Shown: in pieces, positions 6,290-14,322 of the stretch
Numbering within the stretch: the first letter of the stretch is position 1
Layout of the letters: the number at the start of each line of letters is the position of its first letter
From: DATARH01 sp035570495
Lineage (GTDB): Bacteria > Pseudomonadota > Alphaproteobacteria > ATCC43930 > CGMCC-115725
Length of the DNA stretch: 24,354 nt
Reading direction: 5' to 3'
NCBI GenBank assembly: GCA_035570495.1
Contig: DATMLO010000041.1
Location: 1-24,354, forward strand
The notes under the pieces: model-generated
Database searches by the model: none
The model's input: only the letters and a program-made list of their open reading frames with translations
What the model was told of the DNA's origin: nothing
Position numbers and translations under genes: made by a program

Positions 6290-7315
6290 ATGAACCTTAC
6301 CCGCCGCACCGTTTTGTCGCGTGCCTCGGTCGCTGCGACAACCGCTGTCGCCGCGCCGTTTGTATTGCGCTGGCCGGCCCATGCCGCCGCGGAGTTCGCC
6401 TACAAATACGGCACCGCGCTGCCCGACGGCCATCCGATGGTGATCCGCTCCAAGGAAGCGGCGGCCAAGATCAAGGAAGAGAGCAACGGCCGGCTCGATA
6501 TCACGCTCTATCCATCGAGCGTCCTCGGTCAGGACACCGCGATGATGTCGCAGGCGATCGCCGGCGCGCTCGAGATTTACGGCATGTCGCTCGACATCCT
6601 GGCGCAGAAGAGCCCGTCCGCGGCGATCTTCGGCGTCGGCTTCGCGTTCCCCGATTACCCGACCGCCTGGAAGGCGATGGATGGCGACCTCGGCAATTAC
6701 TGCCGCGGCCTCAGTGAAAAGGCCGGGCTCTATTGCCTCGACCAGGCGTTCGACCATGGCTTCCGCCAGATCACCATGAAGTCGAAGCCGATCAACGTGC
6801 CGGAGGACCTTAAGGGCGTGAAGATCCGCCTGCCGGTCGCGCCGCTCTTTATCTCGCTGTTCCAGCATCTCGGCGCATCGCCGACGCCGATCAATTTCGG
6901 CGAGGTCTACAGCGCCCTGCAAACCGGCCTCGTCGACGGCCAGGAAAACCCGCTGATCCTGATCGACACCGCCAAGCTCTTCGAGGTGCAGAAATACTGC
7001 AGCATGACCAACCACATCTGGGTCGGGCTGCATATCGCGTTCAACAACGACGCCTGGAAAAAGCTGCCCGCCGATTTGCAGGAGCTGACTCACAAGCATT
7101 TCAGTGCAGCCGCCCTCGCCGAGCGCGACGACTGGCAGGTCATGGACAAGGGCGAGATCGACAAGATGACCAAGGGTGGGCTGACCTTTAACCACCCCGA
7201 CACTAAGCCTTTCCAGGAGGCGCTCAAGAAGTCCGGCTTCTACCCCGACTGCAAGAAGCAGATGGGCGACGAAGCCTGGGGTCTGCTCGAGAAGTACACC
7301 GGCGCGCTCGTTTAA
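6290..7315 (+). CDS. TRAP transporter substrate-binding protein, DctP type (first of two)
   Basis: A 341-residue periplasmic binding protein that delivers an organic acid to the TRAP permease. The N-terminus has a Tat-type signal (LTRRTVLSRA, then an alanine-rich core) with cleavage near AHA-AAEF. The DctP signature is at residues 201-221 (INFGEVYSALQTGLVDGQEN), and the Arg that normally salt-bridges the ligand carboxylate is R180 in GVKIRLP. The start at 6290 is supported by GGGGAG 8 bases upstream and by the signal sequence; an upstream in-frame ATG at 6182 adds only a non-signal tail. The next gene encodes a close paralogue 41 bases on. Ligand unknown. Confidence 0.93.
   Translation: MNLTRRTVLSRASVAATTAVAAPFVLRWPAHAAAEFAYKYGTALPDGHPMVIRSKEAAAKIKEESNGRLDITLYPSSVLGQDTAMMSQAIAGALEIYGMSLDILAQKSPSAAIFGVGFAFPDYPTAWKAMDGDLGNYCRGLSEKAGLYCLDQAFDHGFRQITMKSKPINVPEDLKGVKIRLPVAPLFISLFQHLGASPTPINFGEVYSALQTGLVDGQENPLILIDTAKLFEVQKYCSMTNHIWVGLHIAFNNDAWKKLPADLQELTHKHFSAAALAERDDWQVMDKGEIDKMTKGGLTFNHPDTKPFQEALKKSGFYPDCKKQMGDEAWGLLEKYTGALV
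6755..7004 (+). repeat. Segments nearly identical to the paralogous gene 1,064 bp downstream
   Basis: Within the first DctP gene, 6755-6796 (42 bases) is identical to 7819-7860 and 6923-6980 (58 bases) is identical to 7987-8044. The latter is followed after one mismatch by a further 24 identical bases. All show the same 1,064-bp offset, while flanking parts of the two genes differ at many codons. Confidence 0.85.
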
Positions 7316-7356
7316 TGAGCGCGTCGCAGTTCCAAGAAACCTAGCGGAGGAATGTC

Positions 7357-8379
7357 TTGTCTCTGACCCGTCGTACGTTGCTTACCCGCGCCTCGGCCGC
7401 TGCTGGCGCCACTCTCGCCGCGCCGGCCATCCTGCATTGGCCGGCTTATGCGGCCGAATTCACCTACAAATGCGGCACCGCGCTGCCCGACGGCCATCCG
7501 TTGTGCATCCGTGGCAAGGAAGCTGCGGCGAAGATCAAGGACGAGAGCGGGGGGCGGCTCGACATCACCTTCTACACCAACAGCGTGCTCGGCCAGGACA
7601 CGGCGATGATCTCGCAGGCCATCGCCGGCGCCCTGGAAATGTACTGCCTGCCGATCGACCTTTTGGCGCCAAAGAACGAGGCGTGCGGCGTGTTCGGCGT
7701 CGGTTTTGCCTTTGACGGCTACACCCACGCCTGGGAGGCGATGGACGGCGATCTCGGCGACTACCTGCGCGACATCGCCAAGGGGATCGGCTTTCACTGT
7801 ATCGAAAAGACGCCCGATCATGGCTTCCGCCAGATCACCATGAAGTCGAAGCCGATCAACAGCCCGGACGACCTCAAGGGCATCAAGATCCGCTTGCCGG
7901 TCTCGCCGTACCTGATCGCACTGTTCCAGGCGCTCGGCGCCTCGCCGACGCCGATCAATTTTGGCGAGGTCTACAGCGCGTTGCAGACCGGCCTCGTCGA
8001 CGGCCAGGAAAACCCGCTGATCCTGATCGACACCGCCAAGCTCTACGAGGTGCAGAAATACTGCAGCATCACCAACCACGTCTGGGCGTGCATCCACTAT
8101 TCGTTCGGCAACACCTACTGGGACAAGCTGCCGAACGACTTGAAGGATCTCTCGACCAAGCACTTCACCGCCGCGGCGATGACCGAGCGCGACGACTGGC
8201 AGAAGATGACGGCCGACGAGCAGAAAAACCTCACCGGCAAGGGCATGGTCTTCAACAACCCGGACGTGAAGCCCTTCCAGGAGGTGCTGAAGAAGGCCGG
8301 CTTCTATGGCCAGATGAAGACGAAGTCGGGCGACAAGGCCTGGGCACTCTTGGAGAAATATGTCGGCCCCCTCGCCTAG
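7357..8379 (+). CDS. TRAP transporter substrate-binding protein, DctP type (second of two)
   Basis: A 340-residue paralogue of the preceding gene, about two-thirds identical by eye. It has its own Tat-type signal (SLTRRTLLTRASAA), the same INFGEVYSALQTGLVDGQEN signature, and the ligand Arg in GIKIRLP (R179). It starts with TTG at 7357: GCGGAGG sits 6 bases upstream, and the nearby ATG at 7352 runs into a stop within five codons. Residues that differ cluster in the N-terminal lobe and after the signature (for example YGMSLDILA against YCLPIDLLA), which fits a different ligand preference. It is followed after 52 bases by the fused permease gene, so one permease appears to serve two binding proteins. 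Confidence 0.92.
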   Translation: MSLTRRTLLTRASAAAGATLAAPAILHWPAYAAEFTYKCGTALPDGHPLCIRGKEAAAKIKDESGGRLDITFYTNSVLGQDTAMISQAIAGALEMYCLPIDLLAPKNEACGVFGVGFAFDGYTHAWEAMDGDLGDYLRDIAKGIGFHCIEKTPDHGFRQITMKSKPINSPDDLKGIKIRLPVSPYLIALFQALGASPTPINFGEVYSALQTGLVDGQENPLILIDTAKLYEVQKYCSITNHVWACIHYSFGNTYWDKLPNDLKDLSTKHFTAAAMTERDDWQKMTADEQKNLTGKGMVFNNPDVKPFQEVLKKAGFYGQMKTKSGDKAWALLEKYVGPLA

Positions 8380-8431
8380 TTCATTGCCTGGATCCATTCC
8401 CTGACCCCCTGAACATCAGGAGATGTAGCGC

Positions 8432-10312
8432 GTGAGCCATTCAGCAGCGGAAACGGCGCCGACCGCACCTTCCTGGGCGGGCTTGCGCCGTACCGCCTTC
8501 GCCCTCGACATGCTGATCGGGCGCATCGCCGAGTTTATCGGCGCCGCGCTCGTGGTGGCCGAGACCTGTATTCTCTTTGCCGGCGTGGTCTCGCGCTATG
8601 TCTTCAACAGCCCGATCATCTGGACCGACGAGCTCGCCACCTTCCTGTTCCTGTGGCTGGCGATGTTCGGCGCGGTGGTCGCGGTGCGCCGCGACGGACA
8701 TATGCGGCTGACGACCTTTGTCAATTGGGTCGCGCCGAGCGTCGGCAATTGGCTCGGCACGGTCGCCGAGCTGGTGGTCATCGTCTTCGTCCTCGAGATC
8801 ATCGCCCCGATCACCGCCTATATGAAGGTCCAGGCGTCGACCGAGTTGATCACGCTGCACATCTCGGATTGGTACCGGGTCGTCGCGCTCCTGGTCGGGA
8901 CCGGGCTGATTTCGATCGTCGCGCTGCTGCGGATGCTGGAGACCACCACCCTGCGCGGCTTTCTGTCGGCGCTTGCCGTCGTCGGGGTGATCGCCGCCGG
9001 GTTGTGGCTGGCACAGCCGGCGCTGGTCGCGATGGGCGTCGGCAGTCTGGTGCTGTTCTTTGTCGTTATCGTCGCCGTCTGCGTTTTCATCGGCGTGCCG
9101 ATCGCCTTTACCTTTGGCATCGCGACGCTGTCCTATCTGAGCCTGACGACGAACATGCCGGCGACCATCGTCATCAACCGCATGGATGACGGCATCTCGA
9201 ACCTGTTGCTGCTCGCGGTGCCGATGTTCGTCTTCCTCGGCCTCTTGATGGAGATGACCGGGATCGCGCGGGTGATGGTCAATTTCCTCGCCGCGCTGGT
9301 CGGGCATGTGAAAGGCGGCCTCAGCTACGTGCTGCTCGGCGCGATGTATCTGGTGTCGGGGATTTCCGGCTCGAAGGCCGCCGACATGGCCGCCGTCGCG
9401 CCGATCCTCTTCCCCGAGATGCAAAAGCGCGGCATGCACCCCGGCGAGCTGTCGTCGCTGCTCGCGACATCGAGCGCGATGTCCGAGACGATCCCGCCAA
9501 GCCTGGTGCTGATCACGATCGGCTCGGTGGTGCCGGGGCTGTCGATCGCCGCGCTGTTCACCGGCGGCCTGCTGCCGGCCTTTGTCGCGGCGCTGGCCCT
9601 GGTTGCCGTCGCCTGGTGGCGGTCGCGCAGCGAAGACAAAGGCGCCGGTGAGCGCGCGCCGGTCTCGCTGATGCTGCGCACCCTGGTCATCGCCCTGCCC
9701 GGTCTGACCCTCCCCTTTGTGATCCGTTACACCGTCATCATCGGCGCGGCGACCGCGACCGAGGTGTCGACCATCGGCGTCGTCTACACCGCGATGTTGG
9801 GGCTTCTCGTCTATCGCCAGTTCGACTGGCGGCGGATCTACCCGATCCTGATCGAGACCGTGTCGCTGACCGGCGCGGTGATGATGATCATCGGCACCGC
9901 GACCGCGATGGCCTGGGCGCTCACCCAATCCGGCTTCTCGCTGTGGCTGGTATCGGTGATGGCCTCGGTGCCGGGCGGCAGCTGGGGCTTCCTCGCGGTG
10001 ACGATCGTCGCTTTCATCATCCTTGGCAGCGTGCTCGAGGGGTTGCCGGCGATCGTGCTGTTTGGGCCGCTGCTGTTCCCGGTCGCCAAGGCAATGGGCG
10101 TGCACCCAGTGCACTACGCGATGGTGGTGATCCTCGCGATGGGGATCGGCCTCTTCGCGCCGCCCTTCGGCGTCGGTTTTTACGGCGCTTGCGCGATCGG
10201 CCGCACCAACCCCGACGACTCGCTATGGCGCATCTGGCCCTATATCGGCGCGCTGGTGGTATCGCTGCTGATCATCGCGGCGATCCCCTGGCTGTCGATC
10301 GGCTTCCTCTAG
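8432..10312 (+). CDS. TRAP transporter fused permease (DctQ-DctM)
   Basis: A 626-residue inner-membrane protein joining the small and large TRAP subunits in one chain. Residues 1 to about 170 are the DctQ part: four membrane helices with VVSRYVFNSPIIWTDELATF and a basic VAVRRDGHMRL loop. A linker with one or two extra hydrophobic segments follows, then the DctM domain from about 205 with VPIAFTFGIATLSYLSL, the glycine-rich VSGISGSKAADMAAVAPILFP and ETIPPSLVLITIG. The start is GTG at 8432 with AGGAG 9 bases upstream. It is last in the TRAP operon and converges with a minus-strand gene only 13 bases after its stop, with no visible hairpin terminator. Uptake is expected to be driven by a sodium or proton gradient. 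Confidence 0.93.
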   Translation: MSHSAAETAPTAPSWAGLRRTAFALDMLIGRIAEFIGAALVVAETCILFAGVVSRYVFNSPIIWTDELATFLFLWLAMFGAVVAVRRDGHMRLTTFVNWVAPSVGNWLGTVAELVVIVFVLEIIAPITAYMKVQASTELITLHISDWYRVVALLVGTGLISIVALLRMLETTTLRGFLSALAVVGVIAAGLWLAQPALVAMGVGSLVLFFVVIVAVCVFIGVPIAFTFGIATLSYLSLTTNMPATIVINRMDDGISNLLLLAVPMFVFLGLLMEMTGIARVMVNFLAALVGHVKGGLSYVLLGAMYLVSGISGSKAADMAAVAPILFPEMQKRGMHPGELSSLLATSSAMSETIPPSLVLITIGSVVPGLSIAALFTGGLLPAFVAALALVAVAWWRSRSEDKGAGERAPVSLMLRTLVIALPGLTLPFVIRYTVIIGAATATEVSTIGVVYTAMLGLLVYRQFDWRRIYPILIETVSLTGAVMMIIGTATAMAWALTQSGFSLWLVSVMASVPGGSWGFLAVTIVAFIILGSVLEGLPAIVLFGPLLFPVAKAMGVHPVHYAMVVILAMGIGLFAPPFGVGFYGACAIGRTNPDDSLWRIWPYIGALVVSLLIIAAIPWLSIGFL

Positions 10313-10325
10313 GAGCGGCGTAGCC

Positions 10326-10862
10326 CTACAGCGCGCCGGGCCGGGCGAATGACGGCCCGCTGGTGAATTCCTTGCGGCGCTCGTTATAGCTGCCCCAGCG
10401 TGCGTAGTAGCCGGCGCCGGCCTCGGCCGCGGCTTCGTTGGCCTCGGCATGGGTCGGGTAGATGCCGGCGAAGGTCCAGCGCGGCGGCTGTCCCTTGACG
10501 ACGCCCCAGCCGACGACCCAATCGGCGTGGATCGCCTGCTGCAGATGCCCGTGAATTTCGGGATGGCCCGGATGCTCCTCGGCGGGCTGTGGCCGCGGCG
10601 GGATGAATTGCGGCGTTGGCGGCGGCGCGGCGGGCTCGGTCGGCACGACGGCCGGGTGCAGCGCGATGATCGCGCTCAGCTCGCTGAGGTAATGCCGGCA
10701 GTGTTCGATCGTGTGCTCGGTCGTGTCGACTTCGAGCCAGCCCGGCGCCTGCGCATGCTTCTCGCAGGTGCGCAGGCGGCCCGCCTGCAGCTCCGCGAGT
10801 TGCTGGGTGAGGCGAACCTGTTCCTGCTGGGCCCAGGCGATGATGTTTTCAATCGCAGCCAT
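10326..10862 (-). CDS. Hypothetical protein with coiled coil and Pro-rich linker
   Basis: A 178-residue protein I do not recognise. The N-terminal 40 residues (IENIIAWAQQEQVRLTQQL onward) look like an amphipathic coiled coil. Then comes EHTIEHCRHYLSELSAII, a Pro/Glu-rich linker (TEPAAPPPTPQFIPPRPQPA) and a compact C-terminal part with WVVGWGVVKGQPPRWTFAG and a tail YYARWGSYNERRKEF. No signal peptide or membrane segment is visible. The start at 10862 has GGGGGAG 6 bases upstream. It lies about 100 bases after the LVIVD-repeat gene on the same strand, separated by a strong hairpin, so expression may be partly uncoupled. The C-terminal WTFAGIYPTHAEANEAA motif resembles short conserved alphaproteobacterial hypotheticals. 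Confidence 0.75.
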   Translation of the reverse strand: MAAIENIIAWAQQEQVRLTQQLAELQAGRLRTCEKHAQAPGWLEVDTTEHTIEHCRHYLSELSAIIALHPAVVPTEPAAPPPTPQFIPPRPQPAEEHPGHPEIHGHLQQAIHADWVVGWGVVKGQPPRWTFAGIYPTHAEANEAAAEAGAGYYARWGSYNERRKEFTSGPSFARPGAL

Positions 10863-10907
10863 CTTCGCTCCCCCTCGAATACGTGAATCGAGCCGCATCC
10901 TGCTCTG

Positions 10908-10927
10908 GTTGCCCGCACTCGGGCAAC
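10908..10927 (-). terminator. Perfect stem-loop after LVIVD gene
   Basis: GTTGCCCG-cact-CGGGCAAC is an uninterrupted 8-bp stem with a 4-base loop, 39 bases past the stop of the LVIVD gene (10966, minus strand). No U-tract follows, so it may attenuate or protect the mRNA rather than end transcription cleanly. Confidence 0.55.
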
Positions 10928-10965
10928 GGCTTACCCAACCGGCGCGGCCCGAATACGGCGCCTTA

Positions 10966-12342
10966 TCAATTCAGCGGCGTGCTGCCGGTGTATTTGATGA
11001 TGTAGAGCCCGCCCGAAAACCGGTCATTGGCATAGATCAGCCCCTTTTCATCGACATAGACGTCGTTGATCTGGATCGTCTTCATCGTGTTGCCGGGCGG
11101 CGCTTTCGGGATCACATAGCCGATCTCGGCCGGGCGGCTCGGGTCGGCGATCGAATAAGCGCGCACCCCGCCGTTGAAATAGCTGCCGACCACGACGTTC
11201 TTCAGAGTCATCTCATAAGGCGAAGGCCGGTTCATGTTGATGTTGTGCGCGCCGAAGCGGCCGCCCGCCTTGCACAAATCGGCCTGATCGTGCGGCGGCG
11301 GCATCGTCGCCAGCGCGAACGGGTGGCGCTCGTTCGAGATGTCCCACACCCAGTTGCGCTTGGGCCAGTCGCTGCACAGATTGCCGATCGCCTCCTCGGT
11401 CTGGATCGCGATGCCGCGCGACGGGATCGCCGTGACCGTGTGCGCGAAGCCCTCGCCCATCGATTGCCACGAGCGGCGGACGACGATCTTCGGATGCGCC
11501 TTGTCGCTGATATCGAGGATCACCCAGCCGCCGTCGATCCAGCCGGCATAAAGCCGATTAGGCTGGTCGGCCGGCACCGTCGGCGTGTGCAGCCGCATCC
11601 CGGCATCGAGCACCTCGACCCGCGGCGGCGGCTCGGCGGCGTCGCCGACCCGCGTGCCGGGCAGCCACCAGCGCCCGGCCTCTTTTGGCTCCTTCGGGTT
11701 CGACACGTCGACGATCATCAGGAATTGATCGTCTTCCTGATTGCGCGGCTCGAAATCCTTGGCGCCGGTCGAGATGTAGGCGTAGTGGCCGTCGGTGAAC
11801 CACAGATAATGCACGCCGCGCGAATGCGGCCCCGACGTGTCGAAATGCGACAGCTTTTGCGGGTTGGCCGGGTCGGCGACATCGTAAATGTCGATGCCGG
11901 CGTATTGCTGGCCCTGCTTTTCGGTCTGGTGCGCGACGACGAGCGTCGTCCCCGACAGCCCCAGCGAGTTGCACCGCACGAAATCCGCCTCGACCGGGAT
12001 CTGCTTGATGATCGTCGGCTTTGTCGGGTCGGTGACGTCGAGGATGCTGACGCACATCGGCGCCGATTCATGCGCGAGGAACAGCACGCGCTTGCCGCCC
12101 GCGTATTGCGTCAGCGCCAGGCCTTCACCGCCCTTGCCCGCGCCGCCGAGATCGTTGCGGCCGATGATCTCCATGTTGCTGGCTTCGGCGGTGGCGAGCG
12201 AGTCGGCTCCCGGGGCTTGTCCCTGGCCCTGGGCGGTGGAGCCCTGCGCTTGCGCCTGCGCGCCCGCCGGCATGGCGGCGGCGCAGATCGCGGCCCAGGT
12301 CAGAGCGATAGCGGCGGCAAAAACGGCGTGACGCTGACCCAT
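10966..12342 (-). CDS. LVIVD-repeat beta-propeller protein, exported
   Basis: A 458-residue protein with an N-terminal signal peptide (MGQRHAVFAAAIALTWAA onward, cleavage near AGAQA) and a low-complexity Gln/Ala/Gly spacer. The rest is a series of propeller blades with the LVIVD-type pattern 'hydrophobic run, D(V/I)(T/A/S)(D/N)P..P': VSILDVTDPTKPTI, IDIYDVADPANPQK, LMIVDVSNPKEPKE, VILDISDKAHPKI, VWDISNERHPFA and VRAYSIADPSRPAE. Such proteins are usually surface or periplasmic and poorly characterised. Of two neighbouring ATGs, that at 12342 is chosen because GGAGG lies 6 bases upstream; the one at 12348 abuts the GGAGG. It is divergent from the acyl-CoA synthetase gene across 154 bases. Function unknown beyond the fold. 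Confidence 0.86.
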   Translation of the reverse strand: MGQRHAVFAAAIALTWAAICAAAMPAGAQAQAQGSTAQGQGQAPGADSLATAEASNMEIIGRNDLGGAGKGGEGLALTQYAGGKRVLFLAHESAPMCVSILDVTDPTKPTIIKQIPVEADFVRCNSLGLSGTTLVVAHQTEKQGQQYAGIDIYDVADPANPQKLSHFDTSGPHSRGVHYLWFTDGHYAYISTGAKDFEPRNQEDDQFLMIVDVSNPKEPKEAGRWWLPGTRVGDAAEPPPRVEVLDAGMRLHTPTVPADQPNRLYAGWIDGGWVILDISDKAHPKIVVRRSWQSMGEGFAHTVTAIPSRGIAIQTEEAIGNLCSDWPKRNWVWDISNERHPFALATMPPPHDQADLCKAGGRFGAHNINMNRPSPYEMTLKNVVVGSYFNGGVRAYSIADPSRPAEIGYVIPKAPPGNTMKTIQINDVYVDEKGLIYANDRFSGGLYIIKYTGSTPLN

Positions 12343-12496
12343 GCGCATCCTCCGAAAGGCTTTTGCCGAGTATCGGCGGCGGCGCGGGTTCCGGCAACCT
12401 CCGGCGGCGCCGGCTGGGTTCGCAGCGCCCTCGACAGCGGCGCGCGCTTCGTCGAGCATAGGCCGCGTTCCGTCAGGGAAGCCGGGGAGGGGCGCC

Positions 12497-14176
12497 ATGT
12501 CGGCAGAAGCATTTTTGGAAGCGCGGGAATTTCTCTGGAAACACCGCACCGATTACGACACCGCCTACTGCGATTTCCGCTGGCCCCAGCTCGATAAGTT
12601 CAACTGGGCGCTCGATTATTTCGATCGCATGGCCTACGGCAACGACAAGCCGGCGCTATGGATCGTCAATGAAGGTGGCGGCGAGGAAAAGATCACCTTC
12701 GCCGAGATGGCCGAGCGGTCGAGCCGTGTCGCCAATTACCTGCGCGGGCTTGGTGTCAGGCGCGGCGACCGCATCCTGTTGATGCTCGGCAACGTCGTGC
12801 CGCTGTGGGAGGTGATGCTCGCGGCGATGAAACTGGGCGCCGTGACAATTCCCGCCTCGACCTTGCTCACCCGCGACGACCTGATCGACCGCTTCGACCG
12901 CGGCCGCGCCCGCCACGTCATCACGAGCCCCGAGCACGCGGCGAAGTTCGCCGACATCCCCGGCGACTACACCCGCATCTGCACTGGCGCGGCGCCGGGT
13001 TGGCGCGATTACGCCGAGGCCGCCGATGCGCCGGCACGCTTCGCGCCCGATGGCGAGACCAAGGCCACCGATCCGCTGCTGCTCTATTTTACCTCGGGCA
13101 CCACGTCGCGGCCGAAACTGGTGCTGCACAGCCACCAGAGCTACCCGGTCGGCCATCTGGCGACGATGTATTGGCTCGGCCTTCAGCCCGGCGACATCCA
13201 CCTCAACATCTCTTCGCCCGGCTGGGCCAAGCACGCCTATAGCTGTTTTTTCGCCCCATGGAACGCCGAAGCCTGCGTCTTTATGCTCAACCAGCCGCGC
13301 TTCAACGCGAAAAACCTGCTCGACGCGCTGCAGCGCTACAAGGTCACGACATTCTGCGCGCCGCCGACCGTGTGGCGCATGGTGATCCAGGAAGACTTCA
13401 CCGCCTACAAGATGGCGCTGCGCGAAGTGGTCGGCGCCGGCGAACCGCTCAACCCCGAGATCATCGAACAGATTGAGTCCGCCTGGGGGCTGACGATCCG
13501 CGACGGTTACGGCCAGACCGAGACGACGCTGCAGATCGCCAATTTTCCCGGCCAGGCCGTCAAGCCGGGAGCCATGGGCAAGGTGGCGCCGGGTTACCGG
13601 GTGCAACTTCTCGCCCCCGACGGCGCCGAGCAGGACGAGGCGGAGGTGTGCCTCGCGCTCGATCCTGCGCCTCTGGGGCTGATGATGGGCTACCAGGGCG
13701 ATGACGGCGATGTCGTACCGGTGACAGGCGCCGCCTACCATACCGGCGATGTCGCGACCCGCGACCCCGACGGCTATTTCACCTATGTCGGCCGCGCCGA
13801 CGACGTGTTCAAAGCCGCCGACTACCGGATCAGCCCGTTCGAATTGGAAAGCGCGCTGATCGAGCATGCCGCGGTCGCCGAGGCGGCGGTGGTGCCGTCA
13901 CCCGATCCGATGCGGCTCGCAGTGCCCAAGGCTTTTGTCGCGCTCGCCGGCAACCACACCGCGACCCGCGAGACCGCGCTCGAAATCTTCCGCCATTGCC
14001 GTGCGACGCTCGCGCCGTTCAAGCGCGTGCGCCGGCTCGAATTCGCCGAGCTGCCCAAGACCATCTCGGGCAAGATCCGCCGCGTCGAGCTGCGCGCCAC
14101 CGAGGCCGAGCGCCGCGCCGCCGGCACCCGCGTCGAGGTCGAGTTCTGGGAGGAGGATTTCCCGGAACTTAGATGA
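12497..14176 (+). CDS. AMP-dependent acyl-CoA synthetase/ligase (medium-chain or aryl acyl-CoA type)
   Basis: A 559-residue adenylate-forming enzyme that activates a carboxylic acid with ATP and joins it to CoA. Seen in order: the phosphate-binding loop YFTSGTTSRPKLVLHSH (about 196-212), DGYGQTETT (about 335), YHTGDVATRDPDGYFTYVGR (about 414-433), and the C-terminal hinge and catalytic Lys region ELPKTISGKIRRVELR, with the acyladenylate Lys in SGK near 526. Overall layout is closest to medium-chain (ACSM-like) or benzoate-type synthetases; the acid cannot be named. The start at 12497 has a GGGGAGGGG ribosome site; the frame is open upstream to 12341 but overlaps the divergent gene. It is the first gene of the plus-strand block. 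Confidence 0.9.
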   Translation: MSAEAFLEAREFLWKHRTDYDTAYCDFRWPQLDKFNWALDYFDRMAYGNDKPALWIVNEGGGEEKITFAEMAERSSRVANYLRGLGVRRGDRILLMLGNVVPLWEVMLAAMKLGAVTIPASTLLTRDDLIDRFDRGRARHVITSPEHAAKFADIPGDYTRICTGAAPGWRDYAEAADAPARFAPDGETKATDPLLLYFTSGTTSRPKLVLHSHQSYPVGHLATMYWLGLQPGDIHLNISSPGWAKHAYSCFFAPWNAEACVFMLNQPRFNAKNLLDALQRYKVTTFCAPPTVWRMVIQEDFTAYKMALREVVGAGEPLNPEIIEQIESAWGLTIRDGYGQTETTLQIANFPGQAVKPGAMGKVAPGYRVQLLAPDGAEQDEAEVCLALDPAPLGLMMGYQGDDGDVVPVTGAAYHTGDVATRDPDGYFTYVGRADDVFKAADYRISPFELESALIEHAAVAEAAVVPSPDPMRLAVPKAFVALAGNHTATRETALEIFRHCRATLAPFKRVRRLEFAELPKTISGKIRRVELRATEAERRAAGTRVEVEFWEEDFPELR

Positions 14177-14187
14177 CGTTCGGATAT

Positions 14188-14249
14188 CCCTCGCCCCGCG
14201 AGCAGGGAGAGGGTGGACATCGCGAAGCGATGGACAGGTGAGGGGCTGC
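14188..14249 (+). repeat. Intergenic palindromic repeat (CCCTCGCCCCGCG type), copy 1
   Basis: Begins CCCTCGCCCCGCGAGCAGGGAG and ends AGGTGAGGGGCTGC. It matches 17602-17659 in its two ends and internal hairpin and differs in the middle. One A interrupts the internal CCCCGC/GCGGGG stem here. It lies just after the acyl-CoA synthetase stop. Confidence 0.8.
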
Positions 14250-14283
14250 GTCCGGCATTCCTGCCCTAAAATAATGCACACGC

Positions 14284-14306
14284 GGTTGACCCGGCGCGGG
14301 TTGACC
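14284..14306 (+). promoter_or_regulatory. Direct repeat of GGTTGACC before ABC transporter gene
   Basis: GGTTGACC occurs at 14284-14291 and 14299-14306, 15 bases apart, ending 16 bases before the ABC transporter start. TTGACC resembles a -35 box but no suitably spaced -10 is visible, so a protein-binding site is as likely. Confidence 0.25.
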
Positions 14307-14322
14307 GTCATCTAGGACATAG

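Noticed and set aside
8441..10114. 557-codon open frame on the minus strand opposite the fused TRAP permease
   Set aside because: Composition is dominated by Asp, Arg, His and Gln without any fold-like pattern, and the opposite strand encodes a clear membrane permease. It is a shadow of high-GC coding.
10711..12597. 628-codon open plus frame across the LVIVD gene
   Set aside because: Runs through the reverse of a gene with signal peptide and repeats; Arg/Asp-rich and motif-free.
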